Positions 1-12,640 of a stretch of 64,000 nucleotides of DNA are shown piece by piece. The first letter of the stretch is position 1, and every line of letters starts with the position of its first letter. The position numbers were made by a program, and so were the translations under genes. Below the pieces are notes generated by a model. It ran no database searches. It was not told where the DNA came from and saw nothing but the letters and a program-made list of their open reading frames with translations. The stretch spans positions 1 to 64,000 of the forward strand of contig MU119392.1 in NCBI GenBank assembly GCA_014904845.1. The letters run 5' to 3'. The stretch is from Acephala macrosclerotiorum. Lineage: Eukaryota > Ascomycota > Leotiomycetes > Helotiales > Mollisiaceae.

Positions 1-1958
1 TTTATTTTTATATATTTAAATATTATATTATTATTTAATTAAAAAAGATTTTTTTATTAAAATTAAAAATAATTTATATAATTATTTATAAATAATTAAA
101 TTTATTTTAAATATTATTTTTTTTTTAAAATTTTTATAAAATTTTATTTATTTATTTTTTATATTTAAATATATTTTATTAAAATTTTTAATATATTTTA
201 ATAATAATTTTAAAAAAAAAACTTTTAAATTTTATAAATATATAATATTTTTTTTTTAATTTTTAAATAATTAAAAAAAAATATTTCGTAATTCTTTTAC
301 GATTTTATTATTCGTATATTTATTAAAAAAAAAAAAAATATTTTTCGTTTTAAATTCACGATTAATTTTTTTTTTAATTTTTTAATTATTTTTATTATTA
401 TAATTATTATATTTATTTATATTTTATATTTTAATTATATTTTATATTTATATTATTTGTAAATATTTAATAAATTAATATAATAATAAATTTATTATAT
501 TTTTTTATAAATAATATTATTTTAATTTTAAATTTTTATTTATTTAAAAAACAAATTTTAAATGTTAATTATATTTTATATATTTTATATATTTTATATT
601 AATAATAATAAACGTTTTATTAATATATATATTAAAATTTAATAATTTTACTTTTATATTTATTAATATAATTTTTAAAGTATTATTTAATATAAATATT
701 AATTAAAATAAAATTATTATTTATAATAATTATATTTTTATAAAAACAAAATTTTTTTTTATAATTTTTTATTTAATTATAATCGAATAAAAATAATAAT
801 TAATTTTTATAATAATATTATTATTTTTTTATAATTTATTAATTAATTAATTTACGTATTATATTAATATATTTAAATTAATTTATAAAATTAATAATAA
901 TAAAAAATTATAAAAAATTATTTATTAATAATATAATATTTGTTTTTTAAATTTAATTTAAATATTTTAAATATAATTTTTAAAACGAAATTAAATTATA
1001 TAAAATATTAAATACATAAAAAATATTTTACGTTTATTAATTAAAATTAATTAAATATTTAATTTATTTATAATTTTTATTTAAAATATAAAAATAAAAA
1101 AATAAAAATTTAAATTTAATATTAAAAATATAAAAAATAAATTAATAAAAAATCGTAATATAATATAATAATTAAAATAATTATAATTATTAAATTAATA
1201 ATATTAAAATAAATAAATAAATAACGAATATTAATTTTTAAAATATTATTAAATATTATTTATAATATAATAATAATATATAAATTTTAATTTAAAAAAA
1301 TACGAAAAAAATAAATAAATAAATAATAATAATAATATAAATTTAAAATAATTATAATTATTAAATATATTTTATTTTATATATAAAATATTAAATATAA
1401 TTATATATTATTTTTATATTATATATTATATAAAAAATCGATTTTTGATTAAATTTTGAATATAAAATAAAATAATATTATAATATTATTAATTATTAAA
1501 ATATAAACAATTTTAAAAACGATTAAAATTTTAATATTTTTATTAAAATAAAATTATTAATTATACGATTATAAATTGATTTTTATTTATTTTAATTAAA
1601 TATATAATTTATTATTTTTTTATTTAAATTAATAATTTTAAATATAATATTAATATTAAAATAATTCAATTGAAAAAAACTTTTATATTTAAATAAATAA
1701 TTTTTAATTATTTAAAATTTTAAAATAATAAAAATATTATTATATAAATATTAATACGAATATTAAAATTGAAAAAAATTAAAAAAAATTTTAATATATA
1801 TTTAATATTATTTTAATATATATTTAATATACGTTCATAATAAATTTTTATATTAATTATAATAATATAAAATAATTCGATATAATTCAAATTATTATTT
1901 AAAATAATTTTTAATTTAAATTATAAATATATATTAAATATATACAAAGTATATATAT

Positions 1959-2166
1959 TATTAGTATTATTAAAAATATTTATTATTAATAATAAATTAA
2001 AAACGAAATAAACAAATAAATTAAATAATTTATTAATTAATTATAAATTATAAATTTAATAAACGCACAAAAATTGAAAAATATAATTTCAACACTAGCG
2101 TAAACGGCGCTAGTCTCGATCTGGCCTAGTATCGCACGTGACTATTAAATTAATATTGTATTTACA
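1959..2166. repeat. Left LTR of degenerate retrotransposon
   Basis: 208 bp, nearly identical to 7356-7559. It keeps a GC-containing core at about 2093-2145 (CTAGCG ... CGCTAG, then TCTGGCCTAG and GCACGTGAC) while both sides are almost pure A/T. It carries more C-to-T changes than the right copy. Confidence 0.85.
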
Positions 2167-5100
2167 TTAGTAGTTTTTTTTTTGTAATAAAAATTAATTC
2201 AATTTAATTTTTTAAAAAAATATTATTTTTTTTTTTTATTATAATTTATTAATACGTAAAATTTATTAATATTTTAATATAAAAATTATATAATTAAACT
2301 TTGAAAATAACGCTAATAAATTAATATTATTTTCGAAATTTATTAAAAATTATAAGCGTCGAAATTAAAGTAATTTTTTTTTTTTTAATTTTATAAATTA
2401 AATAATTACAAAATTCGAAATATAATATAAAAAAAAACTTTTTTTTATTTTTTTTTTTAATAAATATTTTTTTTTTAATTTTTTACGTTGTTTTTATTAT
2501 TTTCTTTTTTTTTAATTTATTTTTTTATTCGAATTTTAAAGTAATTCGTATTTAAAAAATTTTTTAAAATTTTATTATAATATTTATTAAATTATATTAA
2601 TCGTTAATTTATTGAACTTTTTTATAATTTTGTACGTTTATACGATTAATAAAAAATTATAATATTGATTATAAAACTCTTTTTTTTAATCGATTTTAAT
2701 TTAATTAAATACTCGTATAACGAATATAAATTTATATAAACAATTATTGAAATTTTAAAAAAATCGAATTATTAAATAATTATATTAATTTTTTTTATTA
2801 TATTATATATTTCAAAAATTAAAACGTTTTTAATAACGCGTTTATTTTTAATAAAATTATAATAAATAAAAAAAAATTTAATTTCGAATTTTTTATTATT
2901 TAATTAACATTTATTTATTAAAATAATTTTATATTTAATTTCAAAATTAAAATTTTTATTATTTACAAATAAATTAACGATAAAAACGAAAAATTTCATT
3001 ATAAATAAATCGAAAATAATATATTTAAATTCTCGATTCAAATTTTTAATTTATTATTTTAATTTTTTATTTAATATAATATTTTTTTTTTCGTTAAATT
3101 TTAATATTAAATAATAATAAATAAATCGAAAATTATTTCAAATTAATAAATTATAATTATATAAATTTTTTTAATTTATTATTTTTAATATTTAATTTAA
3201 AAATTAAATTATTTAATTTTTATTAATTTAATTTTTTTAATTTAATTTTTTTATTATAATTAAATTATATTTTTAAATTAAATTAAAACGTATATATTAA
3301 AAATTTAATTTTATTAAATTCGTTTTTTTTTTAAAAATAAATCTTTTTTTTTTATTAATATAAACGTATCGTCGATTTATATTTTAATAATATCGAATAA
3401 TTTTTTAATAATTGTAATTAAAAAAAAAAAATCATATATTAATATAATTATAAACAAATTTTTTTATAATATTTATAATACGTAATTTATTAATATATTT
3501 TTATTTTTATAATTTTATATAAAAATTTTAAAATAATTATAATTATATTTAATAAATATAAATAATAAATTTTTTTCAATAAATATATTAATATAAATCG
3601 TTAAAATTTTATTATAAATTAAATATAAATTTAAATAATATTACAAAATTATATTTTAATTTTTTTATTTAAAAATCAAATGAAAAAAAATATTAAAATA
3701 ATAATTAATCGTTGATTAATTTTTTAAATTATCGAAAATTATATAAAAAATAAATTTTTTTTTTCGTTATTATATTTTTAAATTATTAATTTCGATTTTT
3801 TATAAAAAATATTAATAATTTTATTTTTAATTTCATTAATTAATTTCGAATTAAAAATTCGAATTTTAATATATTTATTAAAATTATATTAAACGAAATT
3901 AAAAAAATTTTTATAATTAAATTATTGATTTTTTTTAAAACGTTTTAAATAATTATTTAAAAATTGTAATTATGTTTTTTTTTCGTAATTTTAATAATAA
4001 TTTTATATCGTTTTTTTTTATTTATTATAAAAATTATAAAAATTTTAATTTTTTCAATAATAATAATAAAAAATTAATCATTAAAATTTTTATAATTTCT
4101 TTTATTATTTTTAATAAAATTATAACATTTATTTTATTTAAATTTTTTATTATATGCGTTTTTATTTCGTAATTTTTTTAAACGTTTTTAATTACGTTTT
4201 TTAATTAATTTTTCGTTTATTTTATTCGATTAAAAAAACCAAAAAAAAAAATTTTAATTAAAAAATAATAAAACTTTTTTTTAATTATTTTAATTATTAA
4301 TTCGATTATAAACTTTTAATATTTTTTTTTATATAATAAAATTTAATAATCGTTAAACGAAAATTAATCGACTCGTAAAATATATTAATCGTATATATTT
4401 TTTTATTAGTTACTAATAATTTATATAATTGTTTTTATTTGCATTTTTTATATTAAACGCGAATTTTAAATAAATTTAATAAATTTAATATAAATTTCGT
4501 ATTTAAATCGTTAATAATTTTAATTATTATTTATAAAATTATATTTTTATCGATTTATTTTTCGATTAATTCGTCGTAAATAATCTCGTAAATTCGATGT
4601 AATAAAATATAATATTTTTTTATTTTTTCTATATTATTATAAGTTTTAATAAGTATTTTTTTAATTTTAATTATTATTATTTTAACGTTTTATTAAAATT
4701 TTATAAACGAGAAATTTTTTTTAATATTGTAAACAATATAATTTAATAATTTTTAATATATATCGATTTAATATATATATAATATATTTTATATTGTTTT
4801 TACAAATATATTTTTTATAAATTTAATAATTTAAAATATTATAAACGAGTTTATTATTTGTAAAATTAGTTTTTTATTTAAATATAAAACGTTAATAATA
4901 ATTGAATAATTAAATTTATAATTATTTTATAAAATAAATTTAAATTTTTTAAATAATTATTTATGTATTTAATAAAATATTAAATATATTTAATATTTAT
5001 ATTATAATTAATTTATTAAAAATCTTTTATAAAACGTTATATTAATAAATAATTAAAACGTTTATATAATTAATATAATTTTATATTAATAAAATAATTT

Positions 5101-7355
5101 TAAATTAAACTTTTTTTAATTAATATAATAATATTTATAAATAATTTTATTTTTTTATAATAAAAACAATTTTGTTTTTTTAAATCAAAATATTTTTTAA
5201 ATTATCGAATTTTGTATTTATAATATTTATATTTTGAATATAAAATAAAAAAAGTATATTTATAAAAATAATATAAAAAATAATAATATTTAATAAAATA
5301 TCGATTTAAATAATTTTTTATAATAAAATAATACTTTTATTAAAATGAATTTTATAAATTTTAATCGTAAAAATATTAAATTAAATATTAATATTATAAA
5401 TTGTAATTAATTAATAATTAATATTTTAAAAATTTTATTATTCGATATAATCTTTTAAAAAACTTTTAAAAAATATCGATTTTTAAAAATAAAAAATAAA
5501 TATTAATTCGATTTAAATAATTTAAATTATAATAATAAAATATTAAATATATTTTTTTTCGTAATAATATAACGAGTAAATTAATTATTTAAAATAATTA
5601 TTATTTATATATTATTAATTTTTTTAAATTTGATAATATAATTTTTATTTTCGTTTTTTATTTTTATATTTATTAATAATTGATCAATTTTTATTATTTA
5701 AATATTTTTTAATAAATTTTTTATTTTTTCGATTTTAATAAAAAACTTTTAATAATAAATTATTATAATATTTCGATTTATTATATATTAAATTTATTAT
5801 TAAAACTTTATATATATTTATTATTATTTTTTTATTATATATTTTATAAATTAATATTTCGATTTATTATAAATATAATATTTTTTTTAATATAATTTTT
5901 ATAATATTTATTTCGAAAAAATTTTCGATTTTATTTTTAATCGCGTTTTTTATTTCGTTTTTTATAAATATAATTCATTTAATTTTGATTAAATTCTTTT
6001 TTTTTTTAATTTAAAAAAATAAAATTTAAATTATATTATTATATTTTACGTAATCGCGTTATAATATTTATTACTAATTATAATTTAATATAAACGTTTT
6101 TAAAAATATTAATAATTTAATTTTATAAATTATATTTCGTTTAATATTTTAATAATAAATTTAATTAAACTTTTTAAAATTAATTAAAAAATATTTATAA
6201 GTATTTTAATTTAGTTTTTATTAAATTAATTATAATAATTTTTATTAAAATTGGTTTTTTTTATAAAAATATATATAATTAATAATAATTTTTAATTTTA
6301 AAATAATTTTTTATTATTATTATTAATATAATAAAATTGAAATTTTTTTTTAAAAATTTATTAAAATAAAACGCGTTTAAACGTTTTATAAAATTACTAA
6401 AAAATGTTTTAATATATTAAATTAAAATAATTCGATTTTATTATAATACTTATAAAAAATCAATAATATGTAATTAAAAATATTATATAATTTTTTATTA
6501 TATTTTTTATTATTAATATAAATTTTTATTAAATTTATAAATAATTATAAAAATAATTATATTCGTAATAAAAAAATTCGTATTAATAATTAAAATCGTA
6601 AAAGTAATTTTATTTTAATTATTAAATATTAATATTAAAATATTTTAATTTATTAAATAAATTAATCGATTTTATTAAAAGAATTTTTTTTTATTTTTTA
6701 ATTAATCGACGATTTTTATTTATATTTATTTATAAAAAAATTTTTATTAAAAATTTTTTTATTTTTTAATATTTAAATTTTATAAATACGTAAAAAATTT
6801 CGTAAACAGCGTATAAAATCTTTGTTTATTAAACGTAAAATTTTTATAAATTATAATTTAATTTTTTTTTTTTTTTTATATATTTTAAAATAATAAAAAA
6901 TATTTTTATTTAATATTATTTCGTTAAAATTTTTATCGTTCGTAAAATCGAAATTTTTTTTTATTTGTTTTTATTATAAAAAAATTTAATTTTAAATAAA
7001 TTTATTATTTTGAAAAATAATTATATAATAAATAATAAAAAAATTAAAAATTTTAATTCGAATTTAAATAAATATTATTATTAATATTTATACGTTTTTA
7101 ATTAAATAACGAATAAAAATATAAAAAAAAATTTAAAAACTTGTTTTTAATATAAATTCAAAATTATTTTCGTATTTTTTTATTCGTTTTTTATAAACGT
7201 TATTATTTTGTATAATAAATATAAATTTAAAATTGTTTTCGTATTATTTTTTTTAAGTTTTTAATAATTTCGATATTTTTAACGCGTTTTTATAAGAGTA
7301 TTTTTTTAAATAAAAATTTAATCATTTTATAATTAATTGAATAATTATTAATTAA

Positions 7356-7559
7356 TATTAGTATTATTAAAAATACTTATTATTAATAATAAATTAAAAA
7401 CGAAATAAATAAATTAAATAATTCATTAATTGATTATAAATTGTAAATTTAATAAACGCGTAAAAATTGAAAAATATAATCTCAATTCTAGCGCAAGCGG
7501 CGCTAGTCCCGATCTGGCCTAGTACCGCACGTGACTACTAAACTAATACTGTACTTATA
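7356..7559. repeat. Right LTR of degenerate retrotransposon
   Basis: 204 bp, the less mutated copy. The core at about 7488-7545 includes a perfect inverted repeat, CTAGCGC and GCGCTAG with a five-base loop, followed by GATCTGGCCTAG and GCACGTGAC. It is followed directly by TATAT, the putative target duplication. Confidence 0.85.
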
Positions 7560-8160
7560 TATATATTATAATAATATTTATACGCAAATAAATTAATTAT
7601 ATTTAATATAATAAAATTATTAAAATTAATATAAATAAAAAATATATTAATTAAAAAGTTTAATAATAATAAAAATAATAATAAAAAATTAATATATATT
7701 AAAACGAAAAACTGTTTATATTAATACAAATTAAATAATTTTAAATAAATAAATAAATAATTATTATAAATAATTAATTAATAAAAAATTAATATATTAT
7801 TAAACTTTTTAATAATATTATTTAATTATATTTCGTTTATATACGCTTTTTTGTCTTCGTCGCATTAGCAATCTAAGACGCCATAAGGGCATTTTACTAC
7901 CTAAATTCAAACGGCGACGTATTACAAATAATCCCCTTCGTCACGTGCTTTTACTTAACTAACTCTTCTACCCTCGATATTCCATTCGTCGGTATAGACG
8001 CAAACGTGTTCACTATGCACGTCCCGATATCAGACTTTATATATAAAAATGGCTCAAGACCGAACCTCGATAAAAAACCGTTGAAAGACGGATGTCGATT
8101 TAATCTCCCGGCTCAAGTTCCGGGATTGCCGGGAGCGTTTAGTCTAGGATGTTGAGATAG
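7560..8160. other. Isochore edge, no gene seen
   Basis: AT-rich sequence continues to about 7845 and then gives way to about 300 bp of normal composition. I see no open frame or RNA gene in it. It may hold the decayed 5' part of the Kelch-like gene that follows. Confidence 0.6.
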
Positions 8161-8691
8161 GTGCATGTTGTTTATGATTTAGTGAATAAGAAATTGAATA
8201 TTGCGAATCCTGATTGAACGACGGGGGCGAGTGATAATTTTGTGGCGATTCCCAATGGAGGTGTGAGTCTACTTGGAGAGAGTGTTTTGGGAAGTGCAAC
8301 GGCGAGCTCTTCGGATTCTGCAACTTCGACGGCAAGTGCGGGATCAGGATCGAATGGTGGTGGAGGAAGTTCAAGTGTGGTCGGAATTGGAGTAGGGATC
8401 GGAGTTGGAGCTGCTGCTCTTCTTGCTCTTGGAGCAGGATTCTTCTGGTGGAGGAGAAAGAACAGGAAACAGCAATACGTGGCGGATGGAGGAGATTCAG
8501 GAAATGTCGAAGATCAGAAGATACCGAGCGAAGGAAGTGAGTTAATCAGTCCCGAGGAGGGGCATAGGGAGCATGAAATGGTAGGTGAAGTGGTGGGACA
8601 TGGGCTGGAATCTGGAGATCGTAAAGACGGCAGAGGAGAGTTACCAGCTCAGAGTGTCAACGCGCCGGTCAGGTATGAATTGGGGTCGTAG
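8161..8691 (+). pseudogene. 3' remnant of Kelch-like single-pass membrane protein
   Basis: The frame ending at the TAG at 8689-8691 reads a beta-propeller-like stretch (VYDLVNKK) and an in-frame TGA at about 8215. It then has a Ser/Thr/Gly-rich linker, one hydrophobic segment (VVGIGVGIGVG...LGAGFFWW) and a basic stop-transfer RRKNRK, followed by an acidic cytosolic tail. This order matches the C-terminal half of fungal Kelch-repeat or mid2-like cell-surface proteins. A stop (TAG) lies just before 8161 and no N-terminal blades can be found before the AT-rich block begins, so the gene is 5'-truncated. A start at an internal codon near 8242 could still give a small membrane protein, but there is no ATG there. 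The Kelch assignment rests on a short segment and is moderate at best. Confidence 0.5.
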
Positions 8692-8960
8692 ATGAAGAAG
8701 AGGTTGACCGACTGCATTTGCGTTTTGAGCGTTCTTTGTTTTTTGGTTTGTGCTTCATGATGATGGAAATCATTTCCCTTCGACCTTTTTGCATTGTATG
8801 TTGTTGAGTTTCCTGAACACATAGCAGGAGTAAGGCTACATTCCAGAGCACCTCTCCCGATGCACGGAGTGGAAGGTCTAACGATTGCATTCCTCAGCCG
8901 CATGTACGAACCCCAAGATTTTACTTCTGATCGCCCGTCATTTTGAACACTGGGAGTGAT

Positions 8961-10736
8961 ATGCGTCCATTTGCTTCTATTTATATCGCGATGGCGAGGT
9001 GGTTCGCTTCCGTCCGATTATTTAAGTCGTGGTTGTCGCGACATTTGGCCATCACTCTCAAGATTTTCTTGCCACTTCTACTAGCTTTTAGCATTAACAT
9101 ATACATCTTTAAATTATTTAAAGGATTAAGTTTACCCGAAAATCGCCAAAATTCTTTGTTCCTTGCGAGGACGATGGAGGAGTTTCTTTGGCAGGAGATG
9201 AATACTGAAATCGATGGGCCGTACAACCTGGAACCGCTGAAGGAATTATGTCGCACGAGAAATTATCAGCCAGGGCTGATAGTCGGCTGTCTTGCACCAG
9301 CAGGCGGGATGGGGAATGTGAGGAACATTATTTTGAATTGTATACGTTTTGCTTTGGAAGGTGGTGGTAAGCGTCCCCGCCTATGGCTCTGGGCTTCACT
9401 AACACTTCTCAACAGCAACTGGATTCATCGTCCCCGAGTGAGTAAATTCTTAGAAATGCGTGCCACTTTTGAACCCTGCTATGGAACAAGCATGTCATTT
9501 TGATTCAACTTGTCACTCGAGCTCCTTCTGCTCTTATTCAAGTGCCGGCTCCCTCAATGACACTGACTGACCATACTTGTCCCTCAGAATCATGGTTCGA
9601 AGTGCCAGCTGGCTCCCCTCCATTCATACAAACGACAACACCGGTTTCACGTACATGTTCGATCTCGCTCACTTCCTCGACTCCTTCTCAACGGCCTGTC
9701 CTCGAGTTAAGATCTATCAAAACACTAACGAGCTTCCCACCTCTCTCACCACTAACACCGCTGAGCCTAACACCTGTTACGCACCTAGCCTCTCAAAGCA
9801 GTTTAACCCTGTCGCTGCAACTCTAATTGAGAAACCCAAGTACTGGCGCGAACAATTTGATATCTGGTTGAACAAGAATGTACCCCCTTTCGCTCATGCG
9901 TATCCGACGCTAGTCACTTTCTCGAATAACGATCTCTTTGTGAGCTTTCCGATGAGCTATGACAGTCCGGAATTTATAGCTTCATTTGGAAAGCTGCTCA
10001 AATTCAGAGAAGATCTCAGGAGATTAGCAGCCACGGTACTTTATGCACTGAGCGATACTTATGGACTACACCTTACCTCCAGACCTTTCCAAATCCAACA
10101 AGGAAGATTCTTAGGCGCCCAGTAAGCCATCACCATCTCCTTCCAGAATATATCATAATATTGATTGAAGGAAATAGTTTGAGAACAGAATCCGATGCCC
10201 AAGAAGTAGAATGGCCAAACTACGACTTCCAATCAATCAACTACCTCAACGCCGCCATAACCCAAAACCTCCCCATCATCTACCTCGCATCTGGCTCCTC
10301 AGAAGACTCAACAAAATTCATCTCCCAAGCTTTTCTCCATGGTATAAATGTCACTACAAAGGACATTCTTCTCAGCTCATCCCTCGGTCCCTCAAAGTAT
10401 TCCTCCGCAGTGAGAGAACTTGAAGCTCTTACATGGGATCAACGAGGTATCGTCGATTATCTTGTGTTACTGAGGAGTTCGTACTTCGTGGGCATGTATG
10501 AGAGTAGTTCTGCCTGGAATGTGGTGAATAGGCGACACGTTGTTGTCAGGAATGGGAACTGGATAGCTATCGATGAGGAGAATCGGGGTGGTGGAAGAAA
10601 GATTGAGAGTTTGAGGGAAGGGCTTGAGGAATGTTTTTGGGATGAGAAGAGTGCGATTTTTGGGCCGGTTGGGATGGAGAGTTCGCCGCCTGGGAGGGGG
10701 AGTAGATGGCATTATCCATTGGGGTTGTGGCCGTAG
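8961..10736 (+). CDS. O-fucosyltransferase-like glycosyltransferase (fungal O-FucT-like)
   Basis: Four exons, 8961-9366, 9416-9437, 9588-10121 and 10178-10736, give 506 residues with all splice phases consistent. Residues near 35-55 (IFLPLLLAFSINIYIFKLF) form an N-terminal signal anchor, so a type II Golgi or ER membrane enzyme is expected. The luminal part has the family landmarks: CLAPAGGMGNVRN near residue 110, GATGFIVPE across the tiny second exon, FTYMFDLAHFLDS, then GAHLRTESDA across intron 3, and LTWDQRGIVDYLVL and GLWP at the end. In the family the HLRTE region is close to the donor and acceptor site. The role would be sugar transfer from a nucleotide sugar to protein; donor and substrate cannot be read from sequence. 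The start at 8961 is the first ATG; 8991 is an alternative. No lesion is seen, so this gene is intact beside the isochore. Confidence 0.8.
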
Positions 10737-11528
10737 GGTTTTCTGATGTCTGGGAATACGTCAAATGATAACGAGATTAGCGAATGAAGCCTTGCGAATA
10801 CAGTGAGCGTAGCCTGTAGACACCTGAAAAATTTAGCGATTGAAACCCGGAAGTGAGTGGGCATAGCACTAAAGGCGGGGTAATTTTATCCCTCACCTGC
10901 ACTCTTCCAGATGGATGAAGGGCTATGGTAGGAGCAGGAGATGATGAGATAATTGTTGAGCCACCCTGAGAGCATATAGAGCAATGATGCCTTCATTTTT
11001 AAGCATTATAAAAGATGTTTATCAATGATTAATTGTGCTGCAACGGTTTGTGAAATGAGAGTAGCCCATGTTCGCTGGATTTGGTGAGTGAACGCTGAGA
11101 CCATAGCGCTTAAATAGCCTGTAAGCCGCTGGGATTTTAGCGACGGGGCCCAACTACACTGCTGCAACCACAAAGCATTCGAGTCCACGAGAACAATACG
11201 AACCGAAGCAGTATCGCGAAAAGTAGGGGGGGAAAGAAATTTATTGCAACAAATTATTGTGAAAGCTCCATGTTTTTGGGTATCTTATGATTAAGGATTG
11301 CAAAAATGACAACACCAGACAACCAAATCGCCGACCAATCTATAAAACACCTCTAATCTTCCCTTCCCTCATCTAATGCATCGTACGTTTCCTCATCCAG
11401 CAACTTCGCTCGCTCGCATCTACACAAATAAAAGATCAAAAGGAATGGGCACCACGCTCTCCCTTACAATGCTTCTCTCTCCTCCCACCCAAGTTCTCTT
11501 GTCGGATGCTTTGCATGAGGCGAGCATC
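10737..11528. other. Intergenic, no gene seen
   Basis: Convergent 3' flanks of the O-FucT-like and RTA1-like genes. Only short random frames are present. Two short related phrases, each containing TAGCCTGTA with TTTAGCGA a little downstream, occur near 10810 and 11115, which may be a decayed repeat. Confidence 0.5.
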
Positions 11529-12640
11529 TTATGCACCGCCTTGTCTCCCGACTCGCAAGAATCGTGGGTGAGGAGGAATGCCCTTTTCAGCTTGGTTCTG
11601 AGCCAAATCGCTCTGACTCGAGCGCTCTGAGCCGATCATAGGCGAGACTGACTTGACAGTGAAGTTTCCTGGGTGAGGGAAGCAGAAGCCTGGGTGGAAG
11701 AGCGTGAGTGCTGCTGCGGCGATGAGTATCATGCTGCGAATTATTAGCCCTATTCATTTCATAGTCTGTCGGGGATGGGAGACTTACAATCCTTCCAAAG
11801 CAATGAATTCACCCTCATCTCTCATGATAGGGTTAGCCCATCCACCCACCATCTCGGCAATACGATACACGCATCGAACGAAGATAGTCGTGAACGCAAC
11901 AGCAACCGCAACCAAGAACCCCTTGAAGCTAGACTTGGAAAGCAAAGCCTTCGAATCCGGAGACACGATACCCCACGACCTGCTAGTGCTCATGGCATAA
12001 TCGACAACAAGACCAGCAAACACGAGAAGCGTAGCAACCTGCCAGACAATACCGACGATCATGAGGTTGGTGCCGTTATCTCGAGTCTTGACATTGTCGC
12101 CCGCTCCCCCAGCCATACCTCCTCCGATGGCTTGGCAGAGGATGGAAATAGTGTCGCAGGTGATGAAGATCCAAGTTATATATTTTGCTGGGAGACGGGA
12201 GCGTTCTTCGCCGAAGGTACGGATGACGTGCTTGAGGGTGAGGTAGATTCCGGCGGCGATGAAGGCGGGCGAGAAGATGATGCAGGAGATTTGGATTGTG
12301 AAGGCGGTTTTTCCGTACTTTGAGGATGTTAGCTCTCTTGTCTTCTCATAGGGAAGAAGGGAGTAAGTACCGGGTTCTTGTGCATCATGACACGTCCTCC
12401 ATACCCAATTGCTTCACCGATGCAGCCACATGCGATGGCATAGCTGTAGAAGTAGGACTTCTTCCATGTTCCGATGATGAGTTGAGGGATGGCGAGGGCA
12501 GCAAAGGCAGCGATGAAGAATGCGTTCCATCCAAGAGATGGGTAGTATCCATAGATGGTATTCTCCACCGTGCAAAGTCCTGGATTTGACCCACCTGTAA
12601 GAATGTCCGTGCAGTTGTTGGCGACGAAGTGTTTCCCCAT
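11529..12640 (-). CDS. RTA1-like seven-TM membrane protein
   Basis: Three exons on the minus strand, 12371-12640, 11788-12317 and 11529-11733, with introns of 53 and 54 bp, give 334 residues. At least seven hydrophobic segments are visible. Family landmarks are YGYYPSLGWNAFF near residue 30, then IGEAIGYGGR, YGKTAFTIQI, FSPAFIAAGIYLTL, WIFITCDTISILCQAIGGGMAG and the late LTLFHPG. This is the RTA1/RTM1 lipid-translocating exporter-like family (PF04479), located in plasma membrane or ER and linked in yeasts to resistance to toxic compounds and sphingoid-base export. The C-terminal ~50 residues are hydrophilic and Ser/Gln-rich. The start at 12640 gives a normal N-terminus with an early extracellular segment holding two cysteines. 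No lesions are seen. Substrate is unknown. Confidence 0.85.

Larger units (their letters stand above)
1959..7559. mobile_element. Degenerate LTR retrotransposon
   Basis: Two direct repeats of 208 and 204 bp (1959-2166 and 7356-7559) bracket about 5.2 kb of AT-rich internal DNA. Each repeat begins TATTAG, which reads as a mutated TGTTAG, and the left copy ends TTTACA. The same five bases, TATAT, precede the left LTR and follow the right one, as expected for a target-site duplication, though the surrounding sequence is simple. The differences between LTRs are mostly C/T or G/A, plus one 4-bp indel. No gag or pol motif survives in any frame, so superfamily and orientation cannot be told. Confidence 0.8.
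1..7845. repeat. AT-rich, RIP-type isochore
   Basis: About 7.8 kb composed almost only of A and T, with no credible gene; the few open frames are low-complexity Phe/Asn/Ile/Lys strings. The remaining cytosines are mostly in CG dinucleotides. The composition changes abruptly near 7845 to ordinary sequence. The block holds a recognisable LTR retrotransposon (1959-7559); 1-1958 shows no repeat that I can delimit. Such blocks are the known result of RIP on transposons in ascomycetes. The assignment to RIP is inference from composition and from the transition-type differences between the two LTRs. Confidence 0.9.

Noticed and set aside
3972..4172. 66-codon frame in the isochore
   Set aside because: Phe/Asn/Ile/Lys string from A/T-only sequence; chance.
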